Part shown: one piece after another, positions 37,901-44,525 of the stretch
Position numbering within the stretch: position 1 is the stretch's first letter
How the letters are laid out: every line of letters begins with the position of its first letter
Assembly (NCBI RefSeq): GCF_963678635.1
Contig: NC_087067.1
Coordinates: 36,225,966-36,285,965, forward strand
From: Symsagittifera roscoffensis
Lineage: Eukaryota > Xenacoelomorpha > Acoela > Convolutidae
DNA length: 60,000 bases
Reading direction: 5' to 3'
The notes under the pieces: generated by a model
Told to the model about the DNA's origin: nothing
Database searches by the model: none
What the model saw: only the letters and a program-made list of their open reading frames with translations
Position numbers and translations under genes: made by a program

Positions 37901-38383
37901 AAAAATTTTAAACCGGTTTTTCTCGACACTGGGATAATTAATTTTTAGAGTCGTTCGAACCACGACTGAAAGGGCTTTAATATGATATATCACTCGACCC
38001 ATTACGATAATTTTATTGTGGTACCTGATTTTGCGTGGAAAGCAAAAAGAAAAAACTAAACCACACCCGAATACAAAGTTCTGCACGTTTTTCAAATGTT
38101 CGGAACAAAAAAGTTCTATTAGTAGAAATTCATGAATTATGAAAATTTCTCTCCCGTTTGAAGACAGCATGAAAAACTATGGGGTTTATTAGATATTCAA
38201 GTTTTAGAGAAAATACAAGACAATACGAGAAACTTGAACTGCAGAAGAAGCTTAATAGTTTACCTGTAGCCACGTGGGATCTCTAGCCAAGGTGCCCCCT
38301 GTCGAGTTTGGGGGAGGAGGAGGGGCCAGATGTAGGTGGGGGTTAGTAGCGGCCAGGGCAGCAATGTTTCCGATGAAGGACAT
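1758..38383 (-). CDS. mbl: muscleblind-like RNA-binding protein, five spliced exons, 3' end outside window
   Basis: Join on the minus strand: 38264-38383, 36750-36878, 13552-13767, 3978-4325, 1758-1991, giving 120+129+216+348+234 nt = 349 codons with no stop. Every junction has GT donor and AG acceptor and all introns are phase 0. The protein carries two tandem CCCH zinc-finger pairs separated by a low-complexity linker, the known plan of MBNL proteins, which bind YGCY-type RNA and control alternative splicing, RNA localisation and stability. Finger 1 is CX7CX6CX3H, finger 2 CX7CX4CX3H, finger 3 CX7CX6CX3H; finger 4 is unusual (CX10CX18CX3H). Family hallmarks seen include VEVCREF before finger 1, CKYFH in fingers 2 and 4, and VCREF before finger 3. 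The C-terminal region after finger 4 is missing because the window ends. Identity as muscleblind is firm; exact isoforms cannot be seen. Confidence 0.95.
1992..3977 (-). other. mbl intron 4 (1986 bp)
   Basis: Phase-0 intron between exons 4 and 5, donor GTGAGA, acceptor GAATGTAG. AT-rich, with an ATA/AAT simple stretch at 2010-2060, a short perfect-looking hairpin at 2887-2948 and a small repeat fragment at about 2955-3020 that recurs at 6780-6830. No coding sequence was seen. Confidence 0.85.
2887..2948. other. short inverted repeat (hairpin) in intron 4
   Basis: Arms AAGCTT...CTTGAAGCACCTAAAATTT and AAATTTAGGTGCCTCAAG...AAGCTT pair over about 25 bp around a loop of roughly five bases. It lies about 900 nt upstream of exon 5 in the gene's direction. 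The function is unknown; it could be a MITE remnant or a small structured RNA element. Confidence 0.6.
3978..4325 (-). CDS. mbl: mbl coding exon 4 (inter-finger linker)
   Basis: One hundred and sixteen codons after acceptor CATTTCAG, beginning QPALLQATNPAV and ending AFTVE, donor GAG|GTGAGA. It encodes the low-complexity linker between the two finger pairs: a Gln/Leu/Tyr segment (QYQQLLQQHGY), a His/Pro stretch, Ala/Thr/Ser-rich sequence, an Asn run (NVNNNN) and a Gly/Val/Ser-rich tail. The last glutamate joins V-C-R-E of exon 5, recreating the E-VCREF motif before finger 3. Two long open frames overlapping this exon in other frames (plus-strand 3865-4119, minus-strand 3955-4341) are products of its GC-richer codon use and not genes. 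Confidence 0.93.
5737..6215 (+). repeat. family-A element, diverged copy
   Basis: Begins with the conserved CTGTGCAAGTAGCACAGAAC block and retains the CAAACCGGTTTTTCTCGACA block and an AACTTTAATATATCAC block near the far end. The middle is strongly diverged. Confidence 0.6.
6425..6530 (+). repeat. family-A fragment
   Basis: CGACTGAAATGG...ATGATATATCA...CATCTGATGG...TTTTGCTTGGAAAAC follows the order of conserved blocks near the end of family A. Only this end is recognisable. Confidence 0.45.
7540..7640 (-). repeat. family-A fragment, inverted
   Basis: GATACCACAAAAAATTACAT, then GATATATCA and GCCGTGATT, is the reverse-complement order of the conserved end of family A. Confidence 0.4.
7806..8325 (+). 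repeat. family-B element (copy B1)
   Basis: Starts TGTTCTGACTTTCGTAACGG, contains ACTAGCCATTTTTGACGG and the GTTATAGGGGTTTAAGATTG block, and ends GCAGTCGGAACATTCAAGGC. It matches copies at 27.55 and 28.20 kb along its length. The terminal hairpin is decayed here. Confidence 0.75.
10987..11240 (+). repeat. family-A subfamily fragment
   Basis: ACAAGGATAGCCAGTTGCAG and GAATGTTCCGACCATACTCG mark the family-A start. The following AAACGCGCATAAATTTAGTG and AATTACGCAT blocks are shared with the copy at 22357, defining a subfamily. Confidence 0.6.
11828..12433 (+). mobile_element. family-A element (copy A1), near full length
   Basis: About 606 bp from AAGGATAGCCTGTTACTG to TGGCCGGAACAA. Near the start are a CTGCGCAAGTAGCACAG hairpin and TGTTCCGACCA; the inverted motif is at the far end. 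It shows the usual blocks in order: TTTGATTCC, CCGGTTTTTCTC, AATCACGACT, TTGATATATCACT, GATTTTGCGTGGA, ACACACCCGAAT. No coding capacity, so non-autonomous. Confidence 0.8.
13552..13767 (-). CDS. mbl: mbl coding exon 3 (end of zinc finger 2, Ala/Gln linker)
   Basis: Seventy-two codons after acceptor GTGTTTCAG, starting DRCTRTSCKYFHAPAQMK. With VCFDAFK from exon 2 it completes finger 2 as CX7CX4CX3H. A charged helical stretch follows (K/R/E-rich, with LEMRGK where MBNL proteins have LEINGR), then an alanine run and Q/H-rich sequence ending LLNPFLHN, reminiscent of the FNPYL region of vertebrate MBNL1. Donor is AAT|GTAAGT, a near-consensus site. Length is a multiple of three with phase 0 at both ends. 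Confidence 0.95.
15345..15404. repeat. perfect 16-bp inverted repeat with extra third arm
   Basis: GTTTAATAGCATAACT (15345-15360) and its exact reverse complement (15370-15385) flank a nine-base loop. A third copy of the right arm, AAGTTATGCTATTA, follows at 15391-15404, allowing an alternative fold. Confidence 0.75.
15963..16591 (+). mobile_element. family-A element (copy A2), near full length
   Basis: Starts AACAAGGATAGCCAATTACT with a TGTGCAAGTAGCGCAG hairpin and ends near GAATGACCCAAACAA. All conserved internal blocks are present in order. The repeat lies in intron 2 in the same orientation as A1 and A3. Confidence 0.8.
16753..17273 (+). mobile_element. family-A element (copy A3), internally deleted
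   Basis: Starts GAGGATAGCCGATTACTG with a perfect hairpin CTGTGCAAGTAGCACAG at 16770-16786 and ends AGTCGGAACAA. It lacks the GATATATCAC to GCGTGGAAAAC segment near its end. It sits about 160 bp after copy A2 in the same orientation. Confidence 0.8.
17381..17803 (+). repeat. family-B element (copy B2), 5' truncated
   Basis: Shares AACAAACCATTTTTGACGGG, CATATCATCTGAAA, GCGTAAGTTGGCGATTTAAT and the end GTCGCCCTAATACGAGCA with family B. The beginning is missing and the hairpin is partly decayed. Confidence 0.6.
17995..19214 (+). pseudogene. degenerate non-LTR retrotransposon (CR1/L2-like), reverse transcriptase and C-terminus
   Basis: A broken reverse-transcriptase ORF read in several frames. 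At about 18043 it gives NQRGFRKHHWTVTNL, the GFRK-x-ST entry motif of LINE polymerases. At about 18141 it gives FSDIAKAFDSISHTI, the motif A region with its aspartate. At about 18315 it gives NGGPQESIFAVFLF, a decayed PQGS motif B. The catalytic motif C (normally [FY]ADD) reads stop-AND at about 18408, so the enzyme is dead. Downstream come the IGV/SWIYHI 'thumb' region (18617 onward) and a C-terminal segment with KLLHISLTFFEHDFNLLKNI and FFYRVAEMSN, typical of CR1/L2-type ORF2 ends. Stops and frameshifts throughout; the 5' part is missing, as usual for truncated LINE insertions. Clade assignment is an inference. Confidence 0.8.
19318..19432 (+). repeat. ATTATG/ATT microsatellite, likely LINE 3' tail
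   Basis: An imperfect run of ATT and ATTATG units about 115 bp long begins roughly 100 bp after the end of the LINE reading frame and ends abruptly. CR1/L2-like elements often end in short tandem repeats, so it may be the element's tail (inference). Confidence 0.7.
20079..20535 (+). repeat. tandem duplication, two copies of about 234 bp
   Basis: GGCATCCGAAGCAGGACTG begins at 20079 and again at 20313. The two units are almost identical to the shared end GATAATTCGGCCAAA, apart from a few single-base changes. This is a recent local duplication of non-coding sequence in intron 2. Confidence 0.9.
22357..22470 (+). repeat. family-A subfamily start
   Basis: AAAGGATAGCCGTTTCTTTG followed by GTCTGGTGTGATGAAAAAAC and AGTTAGTAAATTACGCATC; the latter blocks are shared with the copy at 10987. 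Family-C sequence follows at about 22.6 kb. Confidence 0.55.
22600..23043 (+). repeat. family-C element with terminal hairpin
   Basis: Related to 56440-57245 (shared TTTGAAAGC, ATCAATTTTGTCAAAT, GACAAAAATTGGG and GTGCAATACCC blocks). It ends in ATACCCTTGC-TTATC-GCAAGGGTAT (23019-23043), a 10-bp stem and 5-base loop. Immediately after it comes ACACACCCAAATACAAAG, the normal far end of family A. Confidence 0.65.
23044..23095 (+). repeat. family-A end fragment adjoining family C
   Basis: ACACACCCAAATACAAAG and CCATTTTCAATAGCACGA match the last 50 bp of family A (compare 12388-12433 and 53330-53372). The fragment starts exactly where the family-C hairpin stops. Confidence 0.55.
24478..24521 (+). 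repeat. short direct repeat
   Basis: AGACCTTAACTAATAAT occurs twice, about 27 bases apart. It is a small local duplication in otherwise featureless AT-rich intron sequence. Confidence 0.75.
26550..26690 (-). mobile_element. tRNA-derived SINE
   Basis: On the minus strand TGGCCGATTGG (complement of 26662-26672) fits a pol III A box and GGTTCGAATCT (complement of 26618-26628) is a perfect B box, followed by GC-rich body sequence. Paired tRNA arms are not convincing, so this is a SINE head and not a tRNA gene. Short open frames on both strands here are artefacts of the higher GC. Confidence 0.65.
26789..27373 (+). mobile_element. family-A element (copy A4), near full length
   Basis: Starts GGGATAGCCGGTTGCTTTGC, AATGTTCCGAC follows, and it ends ATATTCGGAACA. 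The internal blocks GTGCGTGGTGTGATCAAAAA, CGTCGTTTGAACCACGACTG and TTTTGTGTGGAAAA are in family order. Located about 175 bp before family-B copy B3. Confidence 0.8.
27550..28084 (+). mobile_element. family-B element (copy B3), near full length
   Basis: Starts TGGTCCGACTTTCGATAC and ends GCAGTCGGAACATTC, a perfect hairpin TCAGGGCTTCGCCCTGA (28051-28067), then TACGAGCAGTCTTGTAT. The inverted TCCGAC/GTCGGA motifs near the ends and the terminal hairpin parallel those of family A read in reverse. It has no coding capacity. Confidence 0.8.
28196..28716 (+). mobile_element. family-B element (copy B4), near full length
   Basis: Starts TGCTCCGACTTTCGATACGA and ends with hairpin TCAGGGCTTCGCCCTGA and TACGAGCAG. 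Highly similar to B3 along its length. Its latter part belongs to the 670-bp tandem duplication. Confidence 0.82.
28370..29708 (+). repeat. tandem duplication, two near-identical units of about 669 bp
   Basis: Unit 1 runs from GTAAAGTTATGGGGGTTTAA (28371) to CTACTGCTGCTGCTCTTT (ending 29040); unit 2 repeats the same order from 29044 to 29708. Matching landmarks are 668-673 bp apart, and differences are few single bases and poly-A or poly-T length changes. Each unit carries the latter part of a family-B element and about 320 bp of following sequence. Confidence 0.92.
29040..29385 (+). repeat. family-B element (copy B5), truncated by the duplication
   Basis: Begins mid-element at GTAAAGTTATGGGGG and ends with the hairpin (one change, CCCTCATACG) and the tail. 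It exists because of the tandem duplication and not as an independent insertion. Confidence 0.85.
29720..30430. other. GC-richer unique stretch inside intron 2
   Basis: Contains blocks such as GACGAGGGTGGAGGATGATG, GCAGTGGCGGGCTAG, ATCGGCCGCCACTTC and CCCGGCCGCTGCATG, and matches none of the repeat families found elsewhere in the window. No open frame with splice sites was recognised. It could be an intronic regulatory region or unrecognised old repeat. Confidence 0.35.
32050..32115 (-). repeat. tRNA-derived SINE head, decayed
   Basis: On the minus strand TGGCTCAGCGG (complement of 32097-32107) fits an A box and GGTTGGGATTTGATTTC a mutated B box. It resembles other minus-strand SINE heads in the window. 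Confidence 0.5.
32306..32885 (-). mobile_element. family-A element, inverted copy in intron 2
   Basis: Reverse order of blocks: CAGACCATTGAAAATGCGG, TTTTCCACACAAAATCAG, GTGATATATCAT, TCAGTCGTGATTGG, and finally GTCGAACATTTTGTGCTAC and ACCGGTTACG. The orientation is opposite to the copy at 37531, so exon 2 lies between oppositely oriented copies. Confidence 0.75.
36238..36251. repeat. short TA simple repeat
   Basis: TATATATATATATA-type run. A similar run is at 17457-17474. Confidence 0.8.
36600..36672 (-). repeat. tRNA-derived sequence next to exon 2
   Basis: On the minus strand GGTTCGAGACC (complement of 36610-36620) is a canonical B box inside a perfect T-arm, GGTGG/CCACC around it. Upstream CCTTT...AAAGG can form an anticodon-like stem. 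The D-arm and acceptor stem are poor, so it is more likely a SINE head or tRNA pseudogene than an active tRNA. It lies about 80 nt past the exon 2 donor in the gene's direction. Confidence 0.55.
36750..36878 (-). CDS. mbl: mbl coding exon 2 (zinc finger 1, start of finger 2)
   Basis: Forty-three codons, beginning VEVCREFLRQSC and ending VCFDAFK. Finger 1 is complete: Cys, Cys (+8), Cys (+15), His (+19), i.e. CX7CX6CX3H, with CKYAH at the end. The first cysteine of finger 2 (VCFDAFK) is here; the rest is encoded by exon 3, the same split position as in vertebrate MBNL genes as I know them. Acceptor is AAG before GTGGAG; donor is AAG|GTCAGT. The exon is a multiple of three with phase 0 on both sides. 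Confidence 0.95.
36965..37490 (-). mobile_element. family-A element, inverted copy in intron 1
   Basis: Begins at TTGTTCCGAACATAGAAAAT and proceeds through TTTCCACACAGAATCAAG, GAGAAAAACCGGTTTGAAAT and TTATCACCCCACGCAGAAAA, the reverse complement of the family-A order. The first 70-90 bp of the element (the terminal hairpin side) is missing. Confidence 0.8.
37531..38107 (+). mobile_element. family-A element (copy A5) in intron 1
   Basis: Starts CAAGGATAGACGGTTACTTG, contains TGGTGTGATAATAAAATCTG, AAACCGGTTTTTCTCGACAC, AATATGATATATCACTCGAC and GATTTTGCGTGGAAAG, and ends TGTTCGGAACA. Faces the inverted copy at 36965-37490. The hairpin near the start is partly deleted. Confidence 0.82.
38264..38383 (-). 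CDS. mbl: mbl coding exon 1 (N-terminus, start codon)
   Basis: Forty codons from ATG (38381-38383) to donor CAG|GTAAAC. The start is supported by an in-frame TAG four codons upstream and an A-rich context (AAAATG). The N-terminus is mostly small and hydrophobic residues, then a run of five prolines, then a segment ending in DPTWLQ, which leads straight into the zinc-finger exon as the W-L motif does before finger 1 in animal muscleblinds. A T-rich stretch ending in TTATTAG, with AG at 38421-38422, is a credible 3' splice site, so this exon probably begins at 38420 with about 37 nt of 5' UTR and at least one non-coding exon lies upstream (inference). Confidence 0.92.
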
Positions 38384-38420
38384 TTTCTGCTGCTAGTTAA
38401 ATTCCTGGAATTGGTGACTT
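38384..38420 (-). other. probable mbl 5' UTR segment and 3' splice site
   Basis: Thirty-seven nucleotides between the start codon and a T-rich tract ending in TTATTAG. They contain the in-frame TAG stop that closes the reading frame upstream of the ATG. That a non-coding exon is spliced here is inferred from the splice-site quality alone. Confidence 0.45.
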
Positions 38421-41407
38421 CTAATAAATAAAATTCCAGAAACAAGAAATAAATGTAATTTGAAATAAAAACTCCAAATTGCAAAATATATTGTTATAAA
38501 CTATGAATAGTATACAACGGCTTGTAAAAGAACTCTTATGAAAGAATGATAGAAATCAAAGTCGTTTTTTTTTTCAAAATAAGATTCTATACCATTATAC
38601 GGTCAAGTATCCAAAAGTTTGAAATAACGGTAAAGCTTTGAAATAAGTTACAAAAGCGCCCATAATTCGATGAAAAGGTAAAAACAGTCAATCAAATTGC
38701 AGCTAACTAAGACAAACCAGGAGATATATTTTTCCTTTTTGCGTTAGAAAAAAAGACAAATTATGTTTTTCAATTAACGTAGGGATGAAGCGTTCCTCAG
38801 CATATAAAAAGCTAGAAATCTCTGCGAATGTCCGGTTAAAAAAAGCGAGGTCTTTTGTATTCTGTAAGTTGGTCTCGATTGTTGAAATATGGCCTTTCTT
38901 TTATGGTTGACGAGAAACAAAAGTCGCTACTTTTCCCCTGCAAACTAAACGGCTTTCGTAGTTGATGCTAATCGTTACTTGTGTTTTTCTTTCAGAGGGG
39001 ACCGCTATCTAAAACAAAAGAGCAAAAGTTAAGATAAAATTGGACCAAAAATATGTTGAACAAATTATAATAGAATTTGCGATCAATGTTGGTGGTATGA
39101 ATAATTCAACTTGCTAGTAAGCAACATAACGTCTTATCATCGCTTTTAACTCAGTCGCAATTAGGCGAAAAGGAAACAAAAAAGAAGCATTTTTTTATCA
39201 AAGCATCGACTACAAGATAGAGTAAAAAGATGACAGGAATCGAAACTTGTCAATAAATGTTTTGAAAAAGAAGAGCGAAAATGAACAATGGGGCCAATTT
39301 GTTCATGGTAAACTATAAACTAGTACCTAAAATACCACAACACTCAAATGGCGCTTCCCATTTTCCAACCTTTTTCGATTCTCTTCAAAATGTCGCAGTA
39401 TTTCTAGTAGTTTGAACAGTCAGAAAATACATTTATTTTTAAGTTGAGAAATTATATTTACTTTGAATCGTGAATTAATCTGCATGGCAAAAGACTTTGG
39501 AAATATTTGATGAAGCAAAAAAAACAAAGAAAATCTTATTTTCAAAAAAGTATTTTTGTAGCAGACAGCTGCTCATTTCATCTGCCAAGATGTCTCTGAA
39601 AAAGACATATATATGAAAGAAAAAAACCGGAAATTGGACCAACTTGTATTTAAAAGGACAAGAAACTAAAAACAATTTGTTAGGAAAAAAAACGAGGAAA
39701 TTAACTTCAAACGAAAACGATAGACATTATGGTCACCAAAAAAATCATAGAGAACTGCAATTTGAATCAATCGTATCAAAAATACAGCTTAAGTTTTATT
39801 TGTTTCCTTTTTGTATGAAGCTTTATTTTGGATGGTTTTAAAACAGCAGGCTTTGGAGTCATTGACAAGGCAAATAATGCTTCTAATAGACTTAAAGTGA
39901 TCACACTGATAAGAGGGACATCTATAATCCAAATCATAAAACAGTAATAGTTGTTCTTGAGATGGCACAGAAAGTTCCGTGCTGAAACTCGCTGTTTTAC
40001 TTTATAATATATCTGACAATATAAAACAACTATTTAGCGATAAGTTTAACCGGTTTACTTTGCCTAGCATCAAACAAGTATGTTTCTTCTCAGAGAAAGA
40101 CCAAAATTGTCGCAGTAAAAATGTAACACTTATACTGCTGTAAGCAATGTTTTAAAATCTTTTGCATTTTACCCCGCACCTGATAGTTCCGACCACCGAA
40201 GGTGAAAAGGAACTTTGGATAAACTTTTGGACCAGGAGAACAATCTCATCATAAACCAATCAATTAAGGGGGAGATTGTTTATTTGGTTACAGGTAACAT
40301 TATTCAGCCAATTAGATTTCAGCATAGTACATCATGTTGGCCTTAGTGCATGAATTAATGATATATAATCGATAAGTTAGAATTAAGTTTTTGGTGTCGG
40401 ATATCGAGCTGCTTTAAAAATGTTCAGTCCGAGAGCACTTATAAAACTGACGAAAAAATCAATCCATGGACCAAAGTTGTCGCACAACTCAGGTCTATAA
40501 ATTGTTCAATTAAAAGTAACGTTTTTCAAACTAAGTTAGTTATTTAGTTATTCTAATAAAAGATCATACATGAAACCCTTATCAGAAAACAAATCATTTG
40601 CAAACAAGGTGCTTGATTTTGTCTAGAAATGACAAAATCCTATGTGGTCGGCAAAATTGTATAGACAGATGCGGATGGGAGCTTCGTACCACTTGCAATA
40701 CCACCCAAATATAGAAACACAAAACGAACAAAAGAAAAAAAGTTGAAAAAACTAGGTCTACCAAAAACGTTTGTTTTCTCGATAAAAGATCAATCTAGGC
40801 AAGCATGCCTAGAAAGACATTTGAATATTAAGCACAAAGTCGAAGCGGAGCGTCGCACCAATTGCGATACCACATAGAACTGGCATTACAAGCTAGTCAG
40901 AAAAAATTGAAACCAGGTCAAAAAACCCAAATTACAAAAATTTAATTATCTTGAATCAATAATGTTCAATTTGAAGAAAACACGTCCAGCGATACAACCA
41001 AATAAAATTCAGAAACATTCACAGCGTGAGCAAATTCCAGTAGAACCAAAAATAAATGTTGTCAAGAAAAATTTTAAATTACTAAATCTATTCTGTGACT
41101 TTTATCTTTTTCGGCAATCCGGAGGGAAGCACAAAAACTGTGTTTCCCTTGACAGGACCCTAAATTTGGTCACTAATCTGATTAAATATAAACAGAAATT
41201 ATTTGAGGCAACTTAAGTTTTTAAGCGAAACAAAAAAGTAAAAAGTCAAGGTAAGTAAAACTACAAATTGCGGGAATAAATCATTCAAAAACAGCAACTG
41301 CAAAAATTGCGTACAGTAAAAAAAGACTAAGATGCGGCAACTAACCCGAAAAAACGTTAGCATACAAGTAACAGGTCTACAATTATCTTTAAAACAATAT
41401 ATTACAA

Positions 41408-41470
41408 GTCCTGGCCAGATTTGAATAAAGGACCTTTGCGTACCAGGCACATTCGTTACCTCCAGGCTTA
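41408..41470 (-). repeat. SINE-like tRNA-derived head
   Basis: Minus-strand TATTCAAATCT with GGCCAGGACT after and GGTCCT before, the same arrangement as at 440-500. It is too diverged for a tRNA gene. Confidence 0.4.
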
Positions 41471-41576
41471 AGAGCCAGAAACGCTAAGAAAGTTGAATTC
41501 ATTATGAAGCAAGGTACCACTAGAAGATGATCCAGTTCAGTCCTGTTAACAAATTTGGTTAAAACAAAAAGTCTAG

Positions 41577-41615
41577 TACCCGGTTGCAATACCCTTGCTA
41601 TCTCCAACGGCAATA
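41577..41615 (+). repeat. family-C end fragment
   Basis: ACCCGGTTGCAATACCCTTG followed by CTATCTCCAACGG resembles the family-C end with a decayed hairpin. Confidence 0.45.
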
Positions 41616-44477
41616 AAAGAATCATATGACTGCACTGTCCAATACCATCTATTATCAAAAACACACACTAATAATTCAAACTCAGTTTTACAAATTGACT
41701 ATCTCAGAAAATATATCATTTGTTCTCTTTTAATTCAAATTTAACTTACGGAATTCCAAAATGCGAGTTTTTAATCTTAAATTAATTGATTGTTTTCAAG
41801 GAACTTACACCACGAGAAAACAAACTATCCAAATTTCGAAGCAATTCACTTTCATTAATTTTAAAAATTAGATTAACAAGGGCATAGCATTGAAAAGTAT
41901 ATCAGAAATCGCGGTATATGTTTACAAAAAACAAACTATTTTGAATAAAAGCAAAATTCATTTCTATGATTTTTCGAGGTAGGCTTTTTGTTAAATGAGA
42001 CCATTCGTATTTTGTCATTTTTACTCATAAGTTTGCCGACACAAATAGTAAACCATAAAGATTGTGTTTTTTTTCTCCAAAAACTCCACTTTAGCTGACT
42101 GAAAATCAGTCAATTATATAAGCAAAATGTACGAAAATTTCAAATAGTCTTTAATTTTAATTTTAAATAAGACTCCATTTATCAAAGAACTTAAAGATCC
42201 GCTTTTGCCTTACTTCAAATTCAGCTAAACTAACTCGGTCTTAAATAGCCAATTTGAGAACGCAAACCCTGATATAGCCAATAGGTCTGTTGCAACATCA
42301 TATATGGTTAAACTAAGCCACACGCAAGCTGATAGTATTGTCCCGTTAAAAATTTTATGCAGTGGAAAACATTTTTAAATGTTTCAAAGAAAACAAATTG
42401 ATAAAGTGACTAGCTCTGATGAGTTCTTTGCTTTTTTAGGCTTGTTCTAAATAGAATTCTTATTTTCTTCTCGACGGTCCTATTCATTTTATTGAGAACA
42501 CTGAAAATAAATACATTCCATTACCTTGTTTAAAATTTTTTCCGCAAAACTCAAAAATGCCGGTATGTCAAAATTTGAAAAATTAGATTTCAATAACGAT
42601 CAAAATTGGAAAATTGCAAAAAAAATTGACAAAAATTGTTCCGACTTTTTTTTTACCTTTGTCAAGTCTGAAAAAAATTAGTATGCTTGCGATTGTCTGG
42701 ATTTAGTCGTCAGAAGCTCTTTCTTTCACAATGAGGAAGTTGTTGGTAAAAAAAAAACGTTCGTTTCAAGAAGATCAGTCGTAAATATGACTTACGCTTT
42801 GTTTGTCGGCCAGAGTAGGCGTGATTTTAAACACCTTATACTTGATGGTTGGCGAAAATCAAGGTAACATTGGCTGTTTTACAAAAAGAATTTGCTATTT
42901 TCGTGACGTTGAAAACAAAGATTTTGTTTCAATTTGACAATTTGGCGACAAATTCAATCGAAATGAAACCTAATTAAGGGCAAATAATTTGCGGCAAAAC
43001 AGGCCATTTGACAGACTGTATAAAAACAGGTAAAGGTGTCTGGAGTTAAGGGAGGCGTAAAAAAGAAGAGCGCACTTTCCAAGGTAATCACCTGGCCACA
43101 ATTTCTTCTAACTTCAGACACCTGGACCAGATCTGAGTAAAGAGGGTATAAAATAAAATCGAGTTATAAAGAGAGATCTGGAAACAAGGTTTATCCGTCC
43201 AGGAACAAACGAAGTGGCCCAGTCGCAAAACAAGATTTACAAATCAGTTACAAAGATACCACAGCCTCAATTTGTTTAAAGTTCTGGCGAAACGGTTACT
43301 GGGGGACTATTTTATTATTTATGGACGGGCGATCTCCGTCTTTTTTTAGCCCTTCTGAGGCAATAAGTTAGTAAGTACAGTCCTAGTTAGTTAAACCACT
43401 ACTTCAGCAGTCAGTTATATATAAATTAAATAAATCGACTTCAGTTTGGCGTTTATGTATGACTATTATGATTCAATTCAGAACTGGTTGTAAAGTAGCT
43501 TAGTTGAAACTAATACTAAACTAGTCCTATTTTGTGATTTTCTGACAAATAACTGCTCTATAGAAGATATCCTACTCTTGATTCTTGTTTGATTGTGCCG
43601 GCAGTAACTTCAAGTTTGTACAGGCTTAACTGATATGCAAAAGTTCTGAGCAAATTTAAGTCAAGAAAGAACCGAGAAAGGGGGCATTATTGAAGTGAAA
43701 TGCGAAGAAAATCGACCAATCTAGATCGGAAATCTAGAAAACGGAAAGATCTAGACTGGTAGCCTCGTTTGGTACAACAAAACCAACTGCCCGAAATACT
43801 CAGTACACCCAACTGACCGAAATGGTTGCTAAAATCATCCGCTTAAGAAAAGAATCGAAACACATCACATTCAGATTCAGCGAAACTTAACTTTTCGACG
43901 GAATGACTTTGATAAAGAGGCTTTCGTTACTTTAATTATAAATTTGCTGTTTCCAATAAATTTGTTGTTATCGAGATATTTGTTTTTTTTTCTGCTCTCC
44001 ACCTAAATGACTGGCTAATTGTTCCTCCATTATACCGATGCCTTAAGCTGAGAAAAACCCTGAGACCCAAGCAGTAGGGATTAAAAGAGTTTCCAGAGAC
44101 CTCTCCTCTGTAGCAAATCTACAACATTTTGACCTCAGACATAGTTGAAGTCAGTTTCAGGCTTCATGACTACAATTTTATCGATTTATCTGAACCCTTG
44201 TTTAGGTTTATGAAGACTCGGGATTGATTTGCTACAGGGGCGCCCAGGGAGAGGCAGTTAAAGCTCATTAACTGATTAGAATGTGGGGGGCTACACTATT
44301 TGCCTCGTAACTGACAAAGTGGTAATTTTGTTTATGATGTCCAGGAAACAACTTAAACTTTCGAAATAGATTCAATGTCAGGTTTAAAGAAAGTTTCCGA
44401 GACGAAATTTTGCAACTATTTCTATACTTGATAGCAATTCTTTGAAAAAATAATTGACAAATGTGCACTTCGACAAA

Positions 44478-44525
44478 TGCGATGGTAGCAGATTTTTGTT
44501 ACATGCGATGGTAGCAGATTTTTGG
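44478..44525 (+). repeat. short tandem direct repeat
   Basis: ATGCGATGGTAGCAGATTTT occurs twice about 24 bases apart, and GGTAGCAGA appears a third time just after. Confidence 0.8.

Larger units (their letters stand above)
36879..38263 (-). other. mbl intron 1 (1385 bp), built from two inverted repeat copies
   Basis: Phase-0 intron between exons 1 and 2, donor GTAAAC, acceptor TTCAAG. Nearly all of it is repeat: a minus-oriented family-A copy (about 36965-37490) and a plus-oriented copy (37531-38107), separated by only a few dozen bases. Transcribed RNA could fold into a long imperfect hairpin. No other coding sequence was seen. Confidence 0.85.

Noticed and set aside
43140-43175. TATA box (GGGTATAAAATA) as muscleblind promoter
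   Set aside because: It reads on the plus strand, away from the gene, and such AT-rich matches are expected often here.
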